DNA of 64,000 nt from Phaeotremella fagi (lineage: Eukaryota; Basidiomycota; Tremellomycetes; Tremellales; Phaeotremellaceae): contig BCHU01000001.1 of NCBI GenBank assembly GCA_001599715.1, positions 915,634 through 979,633 of the forward strand. The letters are read 5' to 3'. Numbering within the stretch: position 1 is the stretch's first letter; each line of letters opens with the position of its first letter. A model generated the notes under the pieces. The model was given only the letters and a program-made list of their open reading frames with translations. It made no database searches and was not told the DNA's origin. Below, one piece after another: positions 13,279-23,888 of this stretch. A program made the position numbers and the translations under genes.

Positions 13279-13534
13279 GATTGAGGTTGTTATTGAATGC
13301 TTTGCTGAGATGTTGGTGTTATGATTTGAATGTATAGATGGAGTACTGCTCCTGATATGTGTCGGACGCGACAACCAGCAAGGGGGGCTCAAGGCAAGAC
13401 AATATCGCCGAATGTGGCAGGCATTCCATTGTGGCGACGAAGTCACTAACTCTTTTGTATCTGGCTTTCCTTCTTGTCTTCCTTCTTGACCTCTTACTTT
13501 TTACTGATATTAGAAACAGACATCAAGTAGCATT
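13279..13534. promoter_or_regulatory. divergent promoter between SEC21 and the first orphan-array gene
   Basis: 256 bp separate the SEC21 start (minus) from the proposed start of the plus-strand orphan gene at 13535. A CT-rich run (13,460-13,500) lies just upstream of the orphan gene. The two genes probably share this promoter region. Confidence 0.4.
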
Positions 13535-14035
13535 ATGGAAAGCGTAAACAAAAATGAGTTACTGAATTTCGACTCAATGATCTTATGCTCATGGTGAGTC
13601 ATACCCGACTGTGCCTACTCTTGACGAACCTCACTGCTATCAAGTTCCCCCAGTGGCAAATCGACAGTCGAAACCTCCTTCCTGAAAGGTAAGATACATG
13701 TGAAATTGGTAACCTTATCGTTCGTCGATTCATTTGACGAGACTGCCTCATACGAGAGCGATAACAACACCGAAAACGAAACGTTGGCCAGCTGGGCACC
13801 CCTCACTAAATACGGCGTAACGTTTACTCAAGCTTCAATTAGAAAACTTTGTCAGAATCTTCAACTCAGTCCTGATGAGGCTGAATCGGAAAAGTTAAAG
13901 GAGATTTTGGTTTCTAAGTTAATCAAAAAACATCTTGATGCTTGTGAAAATACGTTTTCTACGAACGACGTCAGACTTTGGAAGAAACGTGAGATGGGTT
14001 TGAGACAGAAAAGTCAGAAACAGTCAATCAAGTAA
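13535..14035 (+). CDS. orphan protein, array member 1
   Basis: No known family. ATG 13535 opens MESVNKNELLNFDSM. A 60-nt intron (13594-13653, GTGAGT...CCCCAG) sits in phase 2, and the second exon runs open to TAA 14035, giving about 146 residues. Without that intron the frame stops at once (TGG TGA), which supports it. The middle is beta-like (KIHVKLVTLSFVDSF); the C-terminal half is helical and charged and contains KKHLDACENTFSTND. That C-terminal motif matches KHLEKCLEVFTAEKF in the gene at 18.6 kb and DHRKACYPKFQASNF in the one at 17.0 kb, and the intron has the same phase in all four genes. I infer that they are paralogues. No signal peptide or membrane segment is seen. Confidence 0.6.
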
Positions 14036-14833
14036 TCGGCGTTTTATCTCATAGTTTTTTTTCTTTACATGTATCGTTCATATATTTGTGCGCGCATGAC
14101 TTGAACCAGAGTTTTCTCTAACTGACGGTACTGATAAGCATAAGTAGGACTTTCACCTTTGAAGCCATTGTCTTCTTCCCGAAGACCTTGTCAAAGTAAT
14201 GAGCAATTTCCCAAATAAACCCCGAGGGTGCATCGGGGTACACTTTATTCGTCTTCTTACACTAGCTATCTTGCGTGTGATTCTTTCAATAATTTGGAAT
14301 AACCATTCTATCGTTATCAATCTCTGTGAAGATCTCCACTGAGATATTGGCAAGGCCTCTTTCTCTATCAGCATTGACTTACTTCGGACAGACATTCATT
14401 TTACAGCTGTGCACAAGATTTTGAGAAGTTTGCAAGTGGAAGTTTCCTATTTGCCGAAAAAATGATATTATTCAATCAGCGACATGTATTGAAAGGAGCT
14501 ATGTCTTCATATAATGTCTTATATACCGATGATACACTTCCCTCCTTGGATATCGGAAATAGGACAAAGGCCAGTGTTCGTAGGAAGGGTGAATTAGACG
14601 TTTTTTCGGGTTATTGGAGAAAGCTATTCGTCTCCGATAAAGGAGAAAGATGCATTCATATGCATAGAAGGCTGGATCATTCGCTGTAAAGGTCAACTGA
14701 CTTTTAAAGAGATAAATATTGGAAGACTTCAGAATGTGCTCTATTACCTGCAGACTATTTATTTGCCTTTCTAATAAGTTATTGTTATCTTATACCAATC
14801 GTATAACGAAATAGAGTACACAGTCAAGTAAAC
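14036..14833. other. no supported gene
   Basis: 798 bp between array members 1 and 2. Short open frames exist on both strands (for example 14462-14689 plus), but none has a recognisable domain, good intron signals or the array motif. It may hold decayed sequence. Confidence 0.4.
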
Positions 14834-15441
14834 ATGCCTCCTTCGCTTCCCTCACACCGCATCTCCACTTTATGGGCTCCACAGTAAGTGAAACGTCTAA
14901 GCATTTCATTGTCACCAGACATACCCTGCTGACATCACTCCTCTCTTCCTGCTCATATAGGTATGGTCGCGTCCTAACCAGATTCGAAATTCCTGGCTGG
15001 GATTGGGATGGATACTCATTCTCTTAGTCCTTAACACTCTACAGGGGCCGTCTTATGGACACGTATGTATTCCAAACACCTTCTGGCTACGACGATGAAA
15101 TCAGACTGAACGCCAACGAAATATTTGAGGCTAATCAACGATACGCTAGTGGTAGATTTATAACAGGAAACGAAGATTGGTCGAGGGAAATTGAAGCATG
15201 CTGCTGGGCTTTTAGGACTGCTTGGACCACTTTGGGTACTAGGGAGGGGAGCAGTGAGAGGCGTCGACAATGTTCAGAGTCGGCTATCCAGTTTTTGGAT
15301 ATGGTACTTCAAGAAGGTCGTATGGTTAGGATGAGTGGCTCACATTTGCCCGTCTGTCTTACACATTTCAACAGCAGCAGATTCACAGCCATCGGTAGCG
15401 GTAGACAGAGGGGTAGACATAGGTCCAGGAGGGGCAGTTAG
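14834..15441 (+). CDS. orphan protein, array member 2 (alternative acceptor or in-frame stop)
   Basis: No known family. ATG 14834 gives MPPSLPSHRISTLWAP, then a phase-2 GTAAGT donor at 14884. Two acceptors keep the same frame. The near one (ATATAG, 14960) adds QYGRVLTRFEIPGWDWDGYSFS and then meets TAG at 15025-15027. The far one (CTACAG, 15044, preceded by a CTTAAC branch-like site) removes that stop and gives a continuous protein of about 145 residues. The helical part has EACCWAFRTAWTT and then SSERRRQCSESAIQF. It aligns with ICNQFRNIATYH...SRKHLEKCLEVF of the 18.6-kb gene at C, F, R, T, S and C. The tail is basic (RGRHRSRRGS). It is either an alternatively spliced gene or one with a nonsense mutation. 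Confidence 0.5.
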
Positions 15442-16968
15442 AGAATTGGATTTTTCTCCTGTACGTGGGAATCTGTAGAGGTATAATGGTGTAAATAATT
15501 TCAGATTGTCGAAGGAAAATTAAGTAGAAACCAGGGGATGAATTAAATGAATGTTTGCGTGAATGATATCGTAACACTTTCCACTCCTGTCCTGTGGAAA
15601 TTCATAATGGTGACGCAGGGTGATATGTAATTTCCCCTGTACTTTGTGGATTATCCTTACAAAATTCATTGAAACTAATGTTACAGAGAGATTCAACATG
15701 TTTTCTCGAGAAAGGAATTTGAACATAGAACGCACCGTGTTCACTATTATTAGTTTGACGTACTGCCATCTATTAAAGGTAAAAACCTGCTGGTTTCATT
15801 GGTGATATCAAGACGATATAAGCGTGCAAGGCAATGATGACATTATGGGAGCAGCTAAGTGACGTCCGATAGCTCCACTACGAATGTTCTCAGGCAGCAC
15901 AGCACCACCCAGATACTCGAGTCAGCTCTGAGAGGAGCCTTCCGTGGGTGTGGCATTTTCCGGCTTGTCAGATAAGACAATTTTGTGCAAGACTCCAACC
16001 CAAGGGATTCCGGTTCGAAGCTCAAATCTGTTTACCCCGAAACATCCCATTTCCCGAATGATGAGAGAATCGTCTTCTCATCGAGACACTCATGAAGAAG
16101 CTTTGAAGCCTCTCGTCATTTCTTGGACTAGAAAACATCGTGGGGAGTGTATATTATTTCTTCCGCTACGGAGAGGTTCATCAAGTGTAAGAAGGATAAT
16201 AGAAAGTTGGACAAAGACAGATCAGCCGTGACAGAAGGGAATGAATCTGAATGACTTGCCTTGGGAGGGTTGTGAGTGACGAATAGTCGGAGATTGACAT
16301 CACGTCTAAAGACTGTGACATCGGTTTTCTCTGAATCATTTTCAGCATTTTAAGAGGGACTGAGTACAAAATATTCAGGCTCATCTTCTTCCATTCCCGT
16401 GTACTCGAAGGCATTTTGATCCTATCGTACGATATTATGCAGTGAGAGTAATCAGTCAAAGCTTGCTTTCCCCTTTTCCCGATTGACGTAGAAATATTGC
16501 GACCGATAACTTTTCATTAGTAGTCCAAAATGCTTCTAGTTAGTTTTTACACCGAAACGGAGTTCATACTCGTCGGTTGTAAATCGGAGAATACAAAGGT
16601 AATTACAGTGAAAACAGTCTAATGCGAAATGTTGACTTTGAATTCGTTCGGGCTGTACATAGGATTTGACTTTTGTGTAAAGGATTGGCGATTCGGACTA
16701 GAAATTCGAGACGCCTACTCCAAAATGTCTTCTTAAATGCTCCACAGAAAGAAGTCTCAACTGATTTTGCCAGAAACGTGCGATCTCTTCCGAATTTGCT
16801 GGTACTTTCCATTACCATATCCTTTGTGGAGTAGAGGTCTTCCAAGCTCTCCGAGTCTGCTATACACTACGCTTTCAATGTCGTGGACCTCCTCTTTCCT
16901 TCTTATTACAACCATCTTTTCCTTCCCCAATTATCGAAGTGATCTGTTATTCAAAGTAATTTAAAATA
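15442..16968. other. no confident gene; possible relic of the orphan family at 15944-16231
   Basis: About 1.5 kb. An open frame at 15944-16231 (GTG at its left end, no convincing ATG exon) contains WTRKHRGECILFLPL, which resembles the KHxxxC motif of the neighbouring orphan genes. A minus-strand frame (16181-16459) shows nothing recognisable. The rest has stops in all frames. Confidence 0.35.
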
Positions 16969-17557
16969 ATGGAGGGAAATCAAGAAGGTATAACCGAGGG
17001 AGAACTAGAGATTGTAGAAGCTGTTCAAGACGAGTGAGTATACCAAGCAGCTCTCCAGTTCCCGCGAATATGTTTCGTTCGTTTACTTGTCACTGATCGA
17101 CTACCTGTAGCCCAAACAGTGGCCTCACAATCGTCATCCACTCAACATATCCCGAATGCAGCCTTTGGTTCGATACCATCTTCAGAAATGGCAAACTCGT
17201 CGACGAAATCTCGATCTCTTCACCAGCACATAAGATTCGTCGTTTCCAGCTCGCGAGTCAAACCGACGCTACCTGGCGAACGGGGGCATTCGTCACTCGA
17301 ACAACATCATGGTCATATTCAATTCAACAGTTTTGTCACACCCAGAGTCTAGCTTTGCGGACATTGTTTTTTCGGGAGAAGGCCGCAGTCATCCACGCGA
17401 GGAGTATCTCACTCCGTTAGAAGACACTATTCATTTCTTGGAAGTAATTGAGGGACATATGGAGGATATAAGTGATGATCACCGTAAGGCTTGCTACCCG
17501 AAATTCCAAGCTAGTAATTTCGAGCTTAACAGGAGGGGAGTTTATAAATGGACATAA
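16969..17557 (+). pseudogene. orphan protein, array member 3, with an apparent one-base frameshift
   Basis: No known family. ATG 16969 opens MEGNQEGITEGELEIVEA. A phase-2 intron (17034-17110, GTGAGT...CTGTAG, 77 nt) leads to a beta-rich segment (GLTIVIHSTYPECSLWFDTI). That frame runs into protein-unlike sequence and stops at TAG 17418. A second frame takes over and reads well to the end (SSFADIVFSGEG...LEDTIHFLEVIEG...DDHRKACYPKFQASNF...YKWT, TAA/TAG region near 17557). The two frames join naturally at a run of five G at 17282-17286: one extra G would make them continuous at about 170 residues. It is either a real frameshift (young pseudogene) or a homopolymer error in the assembly. The C-terminal part matches array member 4 at H-x-E-[ED]-x-S-x2-H-x3-C-x3-F-x-A-x2-F. 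Confidence 0.5.
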
Positions 17558-18586
17558 CCAGGAGAATAGGGATATAGTCGTGTAGTAAAATAGCACAGAG
17601 GGTCGGAGCCGCTTGGGAGGTATATACTGTACATATGTAGTGGAATAAAGAGTATGAAATGGTTGGGAATTAATTGAAGTGCCTCAGCTCAATACAGTAC
17701 CTGCAAATCCATCGAACACATTGACTGATCAACGAACCTGGTCGCACTTTTATTCATCTCCTTAGCTCAGTGTGACTTTCTGTATACTGCACTTAGACCT
17801 GTGTAGTATGATTGAGACCCACAATGTCATAGTGTTCACGGATGCTAGAAAAAGTATTATATCACTGCATTTCAATGCGTGAAGAACCAGTGTCCGACAG
17901 GAACGTCTATTGAAGCTATCTCAAATGGAGACTCCGTACACCCAGCGCAGAAAAGTGAAGTTTGTCAGAGTAGTGTACAACGTGAGGGACAGAAACAGGA
18001 CCGTAAATACAGCGACTTCTTTGTGTATCCTGTAAGACGTCTGTGCTGTCCTTCTCTTATCACCCTTTTCATGAATTCTCAGAGGAGACAATATTATGCT
18101 TAAGAAACTGTCACTGCGGTACAAAGGACAGGTGGCCCCCCCAAGCTGCCACACTGTTTCCATCGTCACAAGAAGCAAAAAAAGTGAGTGCTTGCTGAAG
18201 AAGTAGTTGTGAGTACCTAGCAATTCCAGACTTCTCAATCTCTGTTAGAAATTTATGCATAATACAAGTCCACGTAATATACTACTAGTCCACATCATAT
18301 GCTACAAGTCCACATCATATATGACGTGTGCAGCATACTATCTTTCTAGAGCACCTGTACCAGTTTCTTCTACTCTACCGATTGCATAGCGTTCTTCCCA
18401 GGAGCAGGAAGTACAAGAGGACTGGACGAGGTCATACGATTGAACTAGAAGCAACGACAATTTCCTTCAAATGCGACTCTCCAATCCTTTGTACAGAAAT
18501 CAGCCTTCTAAAGTGCGTCTTCGAACTCAGACTTGTTCGTTATCGCCACTTCCAAATTTCTGCACTTTACCATTACTTTCCACATA
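17558..18586. other. no supported gene; contains a small tandem repeat
   Basis: About 1.0 kb between array members 3 and 4. Small open frames on both strands (17879-18103 plus, 17921-18238 minus) lack splice support and recognisable features. The only clear structure is the 20-bp tandem repeat listed at 18265-18324. Confidence 0.4.
18265..18324 (+). repeat. three tandem copies of a 20-bp unit
   Basis: Three contiguous 20-bp units start at 18265, 18285 and 18305. Each shares the core [CA]AGTCCAC[AG]T[AC]ATAT, with 2-6 differences between copies. They lie about 260 bp upstream of array member 4, in its promoter region. The CATATG/ATATGA ends are AT-rich and could bind a protein, but no known factor is implied. 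Confidence 0.7.
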
Positions 18587-19293
18587 ATGAGTACAGAAGA
18601 GAGTGATATCCAAGACATGGAGCAACCTACACAACCAGCAACCACCGATCCAAGGGTAGAGATTATAAGTACTATAAACTGGATGTAAGTCTACCTTCTT
18701 TCTTTATCGATCACAGTAATCGTACTGTGCGAATTTGGAGTACTCTAGAGAAACAAGATAAACTGACGAAATTTAACGTCGATTTCGAATATAGCCCAAC
18801 CAACAGCGACCAATCCACTTTGCCAATGGTCTCACGCGATAATACTTCAAAGTACGTCGATACCAAGCTCACCATAAAAGGTTTAGAAGGTTTACCCGGT
18901 TTTCCATACAATTTCCGACTGGTCACTCAATTCACCCACGACAAAACGAGTCTCATCGAAGATTTCAGTGTTGAAGACAAACGACAAACCAAAGGATACA
19001 AGAATGAAGAATTCATTTCAGAACACTCCAAGTGGTCTTCAGCCTTCTATCAGTTTCTTGATTTTTGGTTAGAAGAAAGAGAACGTGATAATCAAAAATA
19101 TCGGTTCAACGAAGAAGAGCTCAAAGATCACAAAGCTTTAACGACAATTTGTAATCAGTTCAGAAATATCGCTACTTATCACTCAGAAGAGTTTAGTCGT
19201 AAACATCTCGAAAAGTGTTTGGAGGTTTTCACCGCGGAGAAGTTCGTCAAACAAGGAGATAGTTGGGTTGATATCAGATATCAGATCGTTTGA
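18587..19293 (+). CDS. orphan protein, array member 4 (most intact copy)
   Basis: No known family. ATG 18587 gives MSTEESDIQDMEQPTQPA, then VEIISTINW and a phase-2 donor (GTAAGT, 18685). The acceptor CACAG at 18716 makes an intron of only 32 nt; reading through it would hit stops. The second exon runs open to TGA 19293, for a total of about 225 residues. The N-terminal half is beta-like (KFNVDFEYSP, TKLTIKGLEG, NFRLVTQFTH). The C-terminal half is strongly helical and charged (FLDFWLEERERDNQKYRF) and ends in TYHSEEFSRKHLEKCLEVF...SWVDIRYQIV. There is no signal peptide or membrane segment, so it is probably intracellular. It is the longest and least damaged member of the proposed array. Confidence 0.65.
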
Positions 19294-19935
19294 AATGATC
19301 GTTTCGGGAGGAGGTTGATAAGATACTGTGTGTGGGCTTACGTTTCTGAAGAATAAGTAGTTCAGTAGCAGAAAGCATATCCAATGAGTACGCAAGTTTT
19401 GTTTGACTAGCACAGTGATCTTGTCCACAACTTCTTTATGTCAATGTGCATTTACCTGACTAAAATTACGACCCTAGTCGTAACATCCTTTCAGGAAAGT
19501 TTTCTCATTCTGTTTATGCGCCGCTCATCACAGCATTCTCAGATTGATTTGAATCATGGCTGTTGTCGATGACATTCTCGAAGACGTCTAAGCTCAAAGT
19601 GGCAGCAAGCATTCTCAAGGTGTGATACAGCCGTTTTTCATCATTTTCCCTTGATGCAGCTCACTATCTTATGGATAAAGCTAAGTGCATCTTACCTACA
19701 AAACCCAGTTCATGACAAGCTTCATTGCATCCATGTCAAGTGAGCCAGAACGATGATGTACGGAGAAGAATCAGAAGGAGAAAGCTTGTTCAAGCAATAA
19801 ATGGGGTGCCCAAATAAAGAAGGAATCTGTTTTTGTTTTCGATGACTTTCTTTCTCCACGTCACTTTGACTTCAGCTTTTTCAACTTTTAATCGGATCAG
19901 ATCAAAACATTCTATTGTTATTGATTCCATCAAAA
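19294..19935. other. intergenic, MSP1 promoter
   Basis: 642 bp without a supported gene. It holds the 3' end of the last orphan gene and the upstream region of MSP1. Short frames on both strands have no recognisable content. Confidence 0.4.
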
Positions 19936-21379
19936 TGCCTAGAGATGTCGGTAAGATAGTTTTAGATGGTGAGTAAGAATGATATCTGAATGTTATCGTT
20001 ATGAATGCAATTTGGAACTGACCCCTTCTCGCCACTAGTCGCATTCTTCGCAGCTTCACAGGTAGCACTCTACTACGCCCTGCGCTACGTTCTCTCCTCC
20101 ATCGACACCTCCCCCACCTCCTCCAAAAAATCCCGTCAAAAAGGTCAATCCCTGCTCTCCCAAACAGGACTCTCGGAAGAACAACTGAAAAATCTAGATC
20201 TGGACGAATACGAACAAACCATCGCTGGTGAGATCATCCCCTCTAAATCCATCGAAACGACGTTCGAAAGTATCGGTGGTTTAGATGAGATCATTTCGAG
20301 TTTGAAGGAAACTGTTATTTATCCTTTGACTTTTCCTGAGTTGTTCGCTGGTGCTAATGGGTTGTTGGGGGCTCCTAAGGGGGTGTTGCTTTATGGTCAT
20401 CCGGGTTGTGGGAAGACTATGTTGGCTAAAGCTTTGGCTAAAGAGAGTGGTGCTACTTTTATCAATTTACCATTGTCTAGTTTGTGAGTGTGCTGAAATC
20501 TGAATTTTTGCATTCTGACTGACTGCGTTGCGTAGAACGAATAAATGGTTTGGTGAATCTAACAAACTCGTCGCTGGTCTTTTCTCGCTGGCAAGAAAAG
20601 TTCAACCAAGTATTGTGAGCTGAAAGGAATCTGATAACAGGGTTTTAGCTGACATCATACGATCATCCAGATTTTCATCGATGAGATCGATTCCTTGTTT
20701 CGTGAAAGATCGTCTGGTGATCATGAAGTTACGGGGATGATGAAAGCGGAATTCATGACGTAGGTTTCAGCTGAACAAAGGACGAGAAAGCCTTAGCTGA
20801 CAACTGTAGTCTATGGGATGGCTTAACTTCTGGAGATAACAGGATTTTGGTGTTGGGTGCAACGAATAGACCGAACGAGTAGGTCATCTGATCGAGTTTG
20901 TTTTCGCAACCGTTAGCTGACTGTTCGATAGTATCGACCCTGCAATCCTGCGTAGAATGCCCAAAAGATTCCCTATCAGATTACCGAACTATGAACAAAG
21001 ATTGAAGATTCTATCGCTAGTGAGTTCTTCAAGAACCAGTATCAAATGAATACATCTAAACGCCAAACCCCTATAGATGCTCGCACACACCAAACTCTCC
21101 CCCGAATTCTCATTAGAAGCCCTAGCCCGTCGAACAGATGGACTCTCCGGCTCAGATCTCAAAGAAACATGTAGAAACGCAGCGATGGTACCAGTTCGTG
21201 AACTGATGCGTGAGAAGGACGGTAAAACCGGTAAAGAGGGATTGGAAGCTGCTAGAAGAGATGGGTTCAAAGTTCGACCTTTGGTTTTGAACGATTTCGT
21301 GTTGAACGATTCACATGCTTATAGTCATGTTGAACCTAGTCGGAAATTACCTGGTGCTTTTTCTGAACCTGTTGATTAA
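19936..21379 (+). CDS. MSP1: Msp1/ATAD1-type AAA ATPase of the mitochondrial outer membrane
   Basis: Msp1 extracts mislocalised tail-anchored proteins from the outer mitochondrial membrane. ATG 19936 gives [11 protein letters not shown]; the first intron leads to [19 protein letters not shown], the N-terminal membrane anchor, at residues 12-30. The AAA module has Walker [19 protein letters not shown] near residue 130 (His replaces the usual Pro at the second place), the pore-loop exon [18 protein letters not shown], Walker [21 protein letters not shown], and the second region of homology [23 protein letters not shown]. The C-terminus carries [22 protein letters not shown], the sensor-2 helix. 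Six short introns are in frame. The length of about 385 residues fits the family. Confidence 0.93.
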
Positions 21380-23888
21380 GGTTGAGGGGTTTTTGGGGGT
21401 TTGGATCAGATGATTTATTTACATACACACTTCATTTATACTAGATGTATTGCATTTCAACTAAGTACATTTGATTTCTGGTTGCGATGTCACTCGTTAT
21501 TAGTAAGCTACAGTATGATTAACTACCAGGAACCCGGACGGACTATTATAATGTAACACAGTTCCTTACTAAACCATGTTAAATTAATGATCAGAAATTA
21601 AATGATTCAATGGATAAGTTATCTATGACCTACCTGGTATCCTGGTCACGATTGAGGTTTCTAGGAGTCGAGTCAGACTAGTCTCAAGACTGCTAGTGAG
21701 CTTTATTACAGTATCCATGATTCAAGAGATATCTCGACGTGTAGGTGGGCTCAAAAAGTCTTTGAAGTGATTGAGGCGCCAGCGTTTATTCGTTCACTGG
21801 GACGAGAAATAAATTCAGTCCTTTGATTACCTCACTCATTGACTTGACCTACACGTAAACATCGCGATGAGATGGATATCCACAATAAGTTTAATTCAGA
21901 GAACGAGAACGATGAGAATTAACCCTGATTTCATACTTTAAAAACGCGTACAGCCATAAGTCAGTTTAGTAGTTAAGCTGAATCCTAGTTAGAACGCCAA
22001 GCGCGATAGTATATTTTAACCTACACTTTAGGACACTTTAGGTATACTTACCATGATGGATGGACGAATTCAGGTTTAAAGTAGTCGAACTGTTGGGCGT
22101 GAATTTCCCTTAACCCTCTGTGTTCCTGTACTTTTGACGAGGCTGTCTTTAGAAACGCCAGTTGCATCCCTTACGTTATGTACTGTACGAGGGAGGCAGT
22201 TTATTTGCTTTAGGTGATTCCTACAAGGTACTGCAGTTTACATGGACTCGGTTGTTTAGTTAGCTATACATATAGATCATCTTCATCTTCTTCACCATCT
22301 TCTTTCTTTTATACACCTCCTTCTATTCTCATTCTCATCTCCCGACTGGTTCGGTTTTGTTTTGATCTTTCCCATTCCTCACCATCTTCGTTCTTCCCAT
22401 TTATTACCTTTACCCTGAAAGATCGACAAACCATCGTTCCCGTTCAATATTCCATCATTCATTCGACAAGAAAGAAAGAAAAACAGACAAAACGCCAACC
22501 TAGCCAGTCTAGATCTAGATAATTACAATACAAACCCACACTCATTTATCACCTCTAACGACCTCTAACGAAAAGGATAGAATTCAAAACGTAGATCTTT
22601 TCTCTTTTCATTGACCATTTTTAATTTAATTATTATTTCAATTCAAATCAAATCGATACACCATTGTACCAGATCAAGCCTCAAAACTATCACTACGTTA
22701 TAACTTATCGTAGAAAGCGCAATCGACGAGACATAATCATCTGAATCAATTGAATTCAAGATCAATTTTAACGACCACGAGAGAAAAGAGAACCACCACG
22801 ACCAATTTCAGAGACAGGGTTTCAGAATATCTCACTTATTCCGGTCATAGATTGAGTATAGAGCTATTATATTTTGGTTCTTACGGTCAAAGATATCTAT
22901 CTGTCTTCTTCTCTGTTTAATCATCAAGCAGGTCTTGGATCCGAGGTACTTCGACCGTTCTTCACATTCAGTTTATTCTTAGTTGGATCGACATCGGTGT
23001 TGGTATCGTTTTGAAATTCAATTGGGATTCTTTTCTATTGGTGTTCAACAAGTGTTCTTTATTTATTTTATTTTGGTTTTCTCAATTGACGTCTACAATA
23101 CAACATTTTAACGTTTTCACGCCTTCGATCGACTCACTTTTATTTTCACTTCACTGATTCAATCGACCTATTGGATCAGTCGTCATTTGGAATCAGATTT
23201 TATTGATAGGAATTTGGTTATTAGTTATTGTTCAACAAAGGAATATAGAATACGATAGGACTCTCTTTCATTAGTTTGTCAAGTACAGTATCGAATTAGG
23301 TGAGTGAGAGTGTGTGCTGTGTATGGCGGTGTGTCGTGTGATGGTGGGTGTTTGAGAAGGAGGATCAAAGCGTAGACTAGTACTGGACTAGGACTACCCT
23401 GGTTACAGTCACATCCTCTGACACGTCCTCTCTTTCTTCTCATATATATTCTTCTTAACCCTTCATATTCAATATCTCATCATTCATCCTGTTATCCATA
23501 TCCTCGCCCTATCCTATTCTCTACGATCTCTCATCAATTTGCGTCCGAACATAACTGACTTTAACACAGTCAATCACATTCCTTTATCACCTGACCCCCT
23601 TACTCTCTCTCCTGTCCTTTAACGAAAATCGTACTCCCTATCAACCAACATTAAATCCATCCCTTCAACTCCTGACATTGAAAAGGAACTTTGATTTACT
23701 TTCATCATCTTTCCCATTGTTCTTTTCATTTTTCAATTTACGATATTCAATCACGACACCATTTAAACTCACCGGTACAGGTTTACCTAAACTACAACTA
23801 TAAACTACTATCTTGAGCAGGTCTCCAATTCAACAAACCTTGACGACAAGATTAATCAAATCAAATTCATTCATTCATTTCACTCAAC
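21380..23888 (+). promoter_or_regulatory. 2.5-kb gene-free region, probably promoter plus long spliced 5' leader of the next gene
   Basis: No supported coding sequence. The right half (22,250-23,880) is pyrimidine-rich with long CT runs and CAAC-rich patches, as in fungal leaders. A strong donor-like GTGAGTGAG at about 23300 and an acceptor-like TTGAGCAG at about 23820 suggest a roughly 520-nt intron in the 5' untranslated region of the gene starting at 23889. Long leaders of this type usually belong to tightly regulated genes; that is inference. Confidence 0.4.

Noticed and set aside
16010..16030. GGTTCGAA-like B-box suggesting a tRNA
   Set aside because: No A-box or cloverleaf stems around it.
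22214..22522. 102-codon plus-strand open frame upstream of the Ser-rich gene
   Set aside because: It is the translation of a CT-rich leader (Ser/Phe/Pro/Leu runs), with no domain and no splice context.
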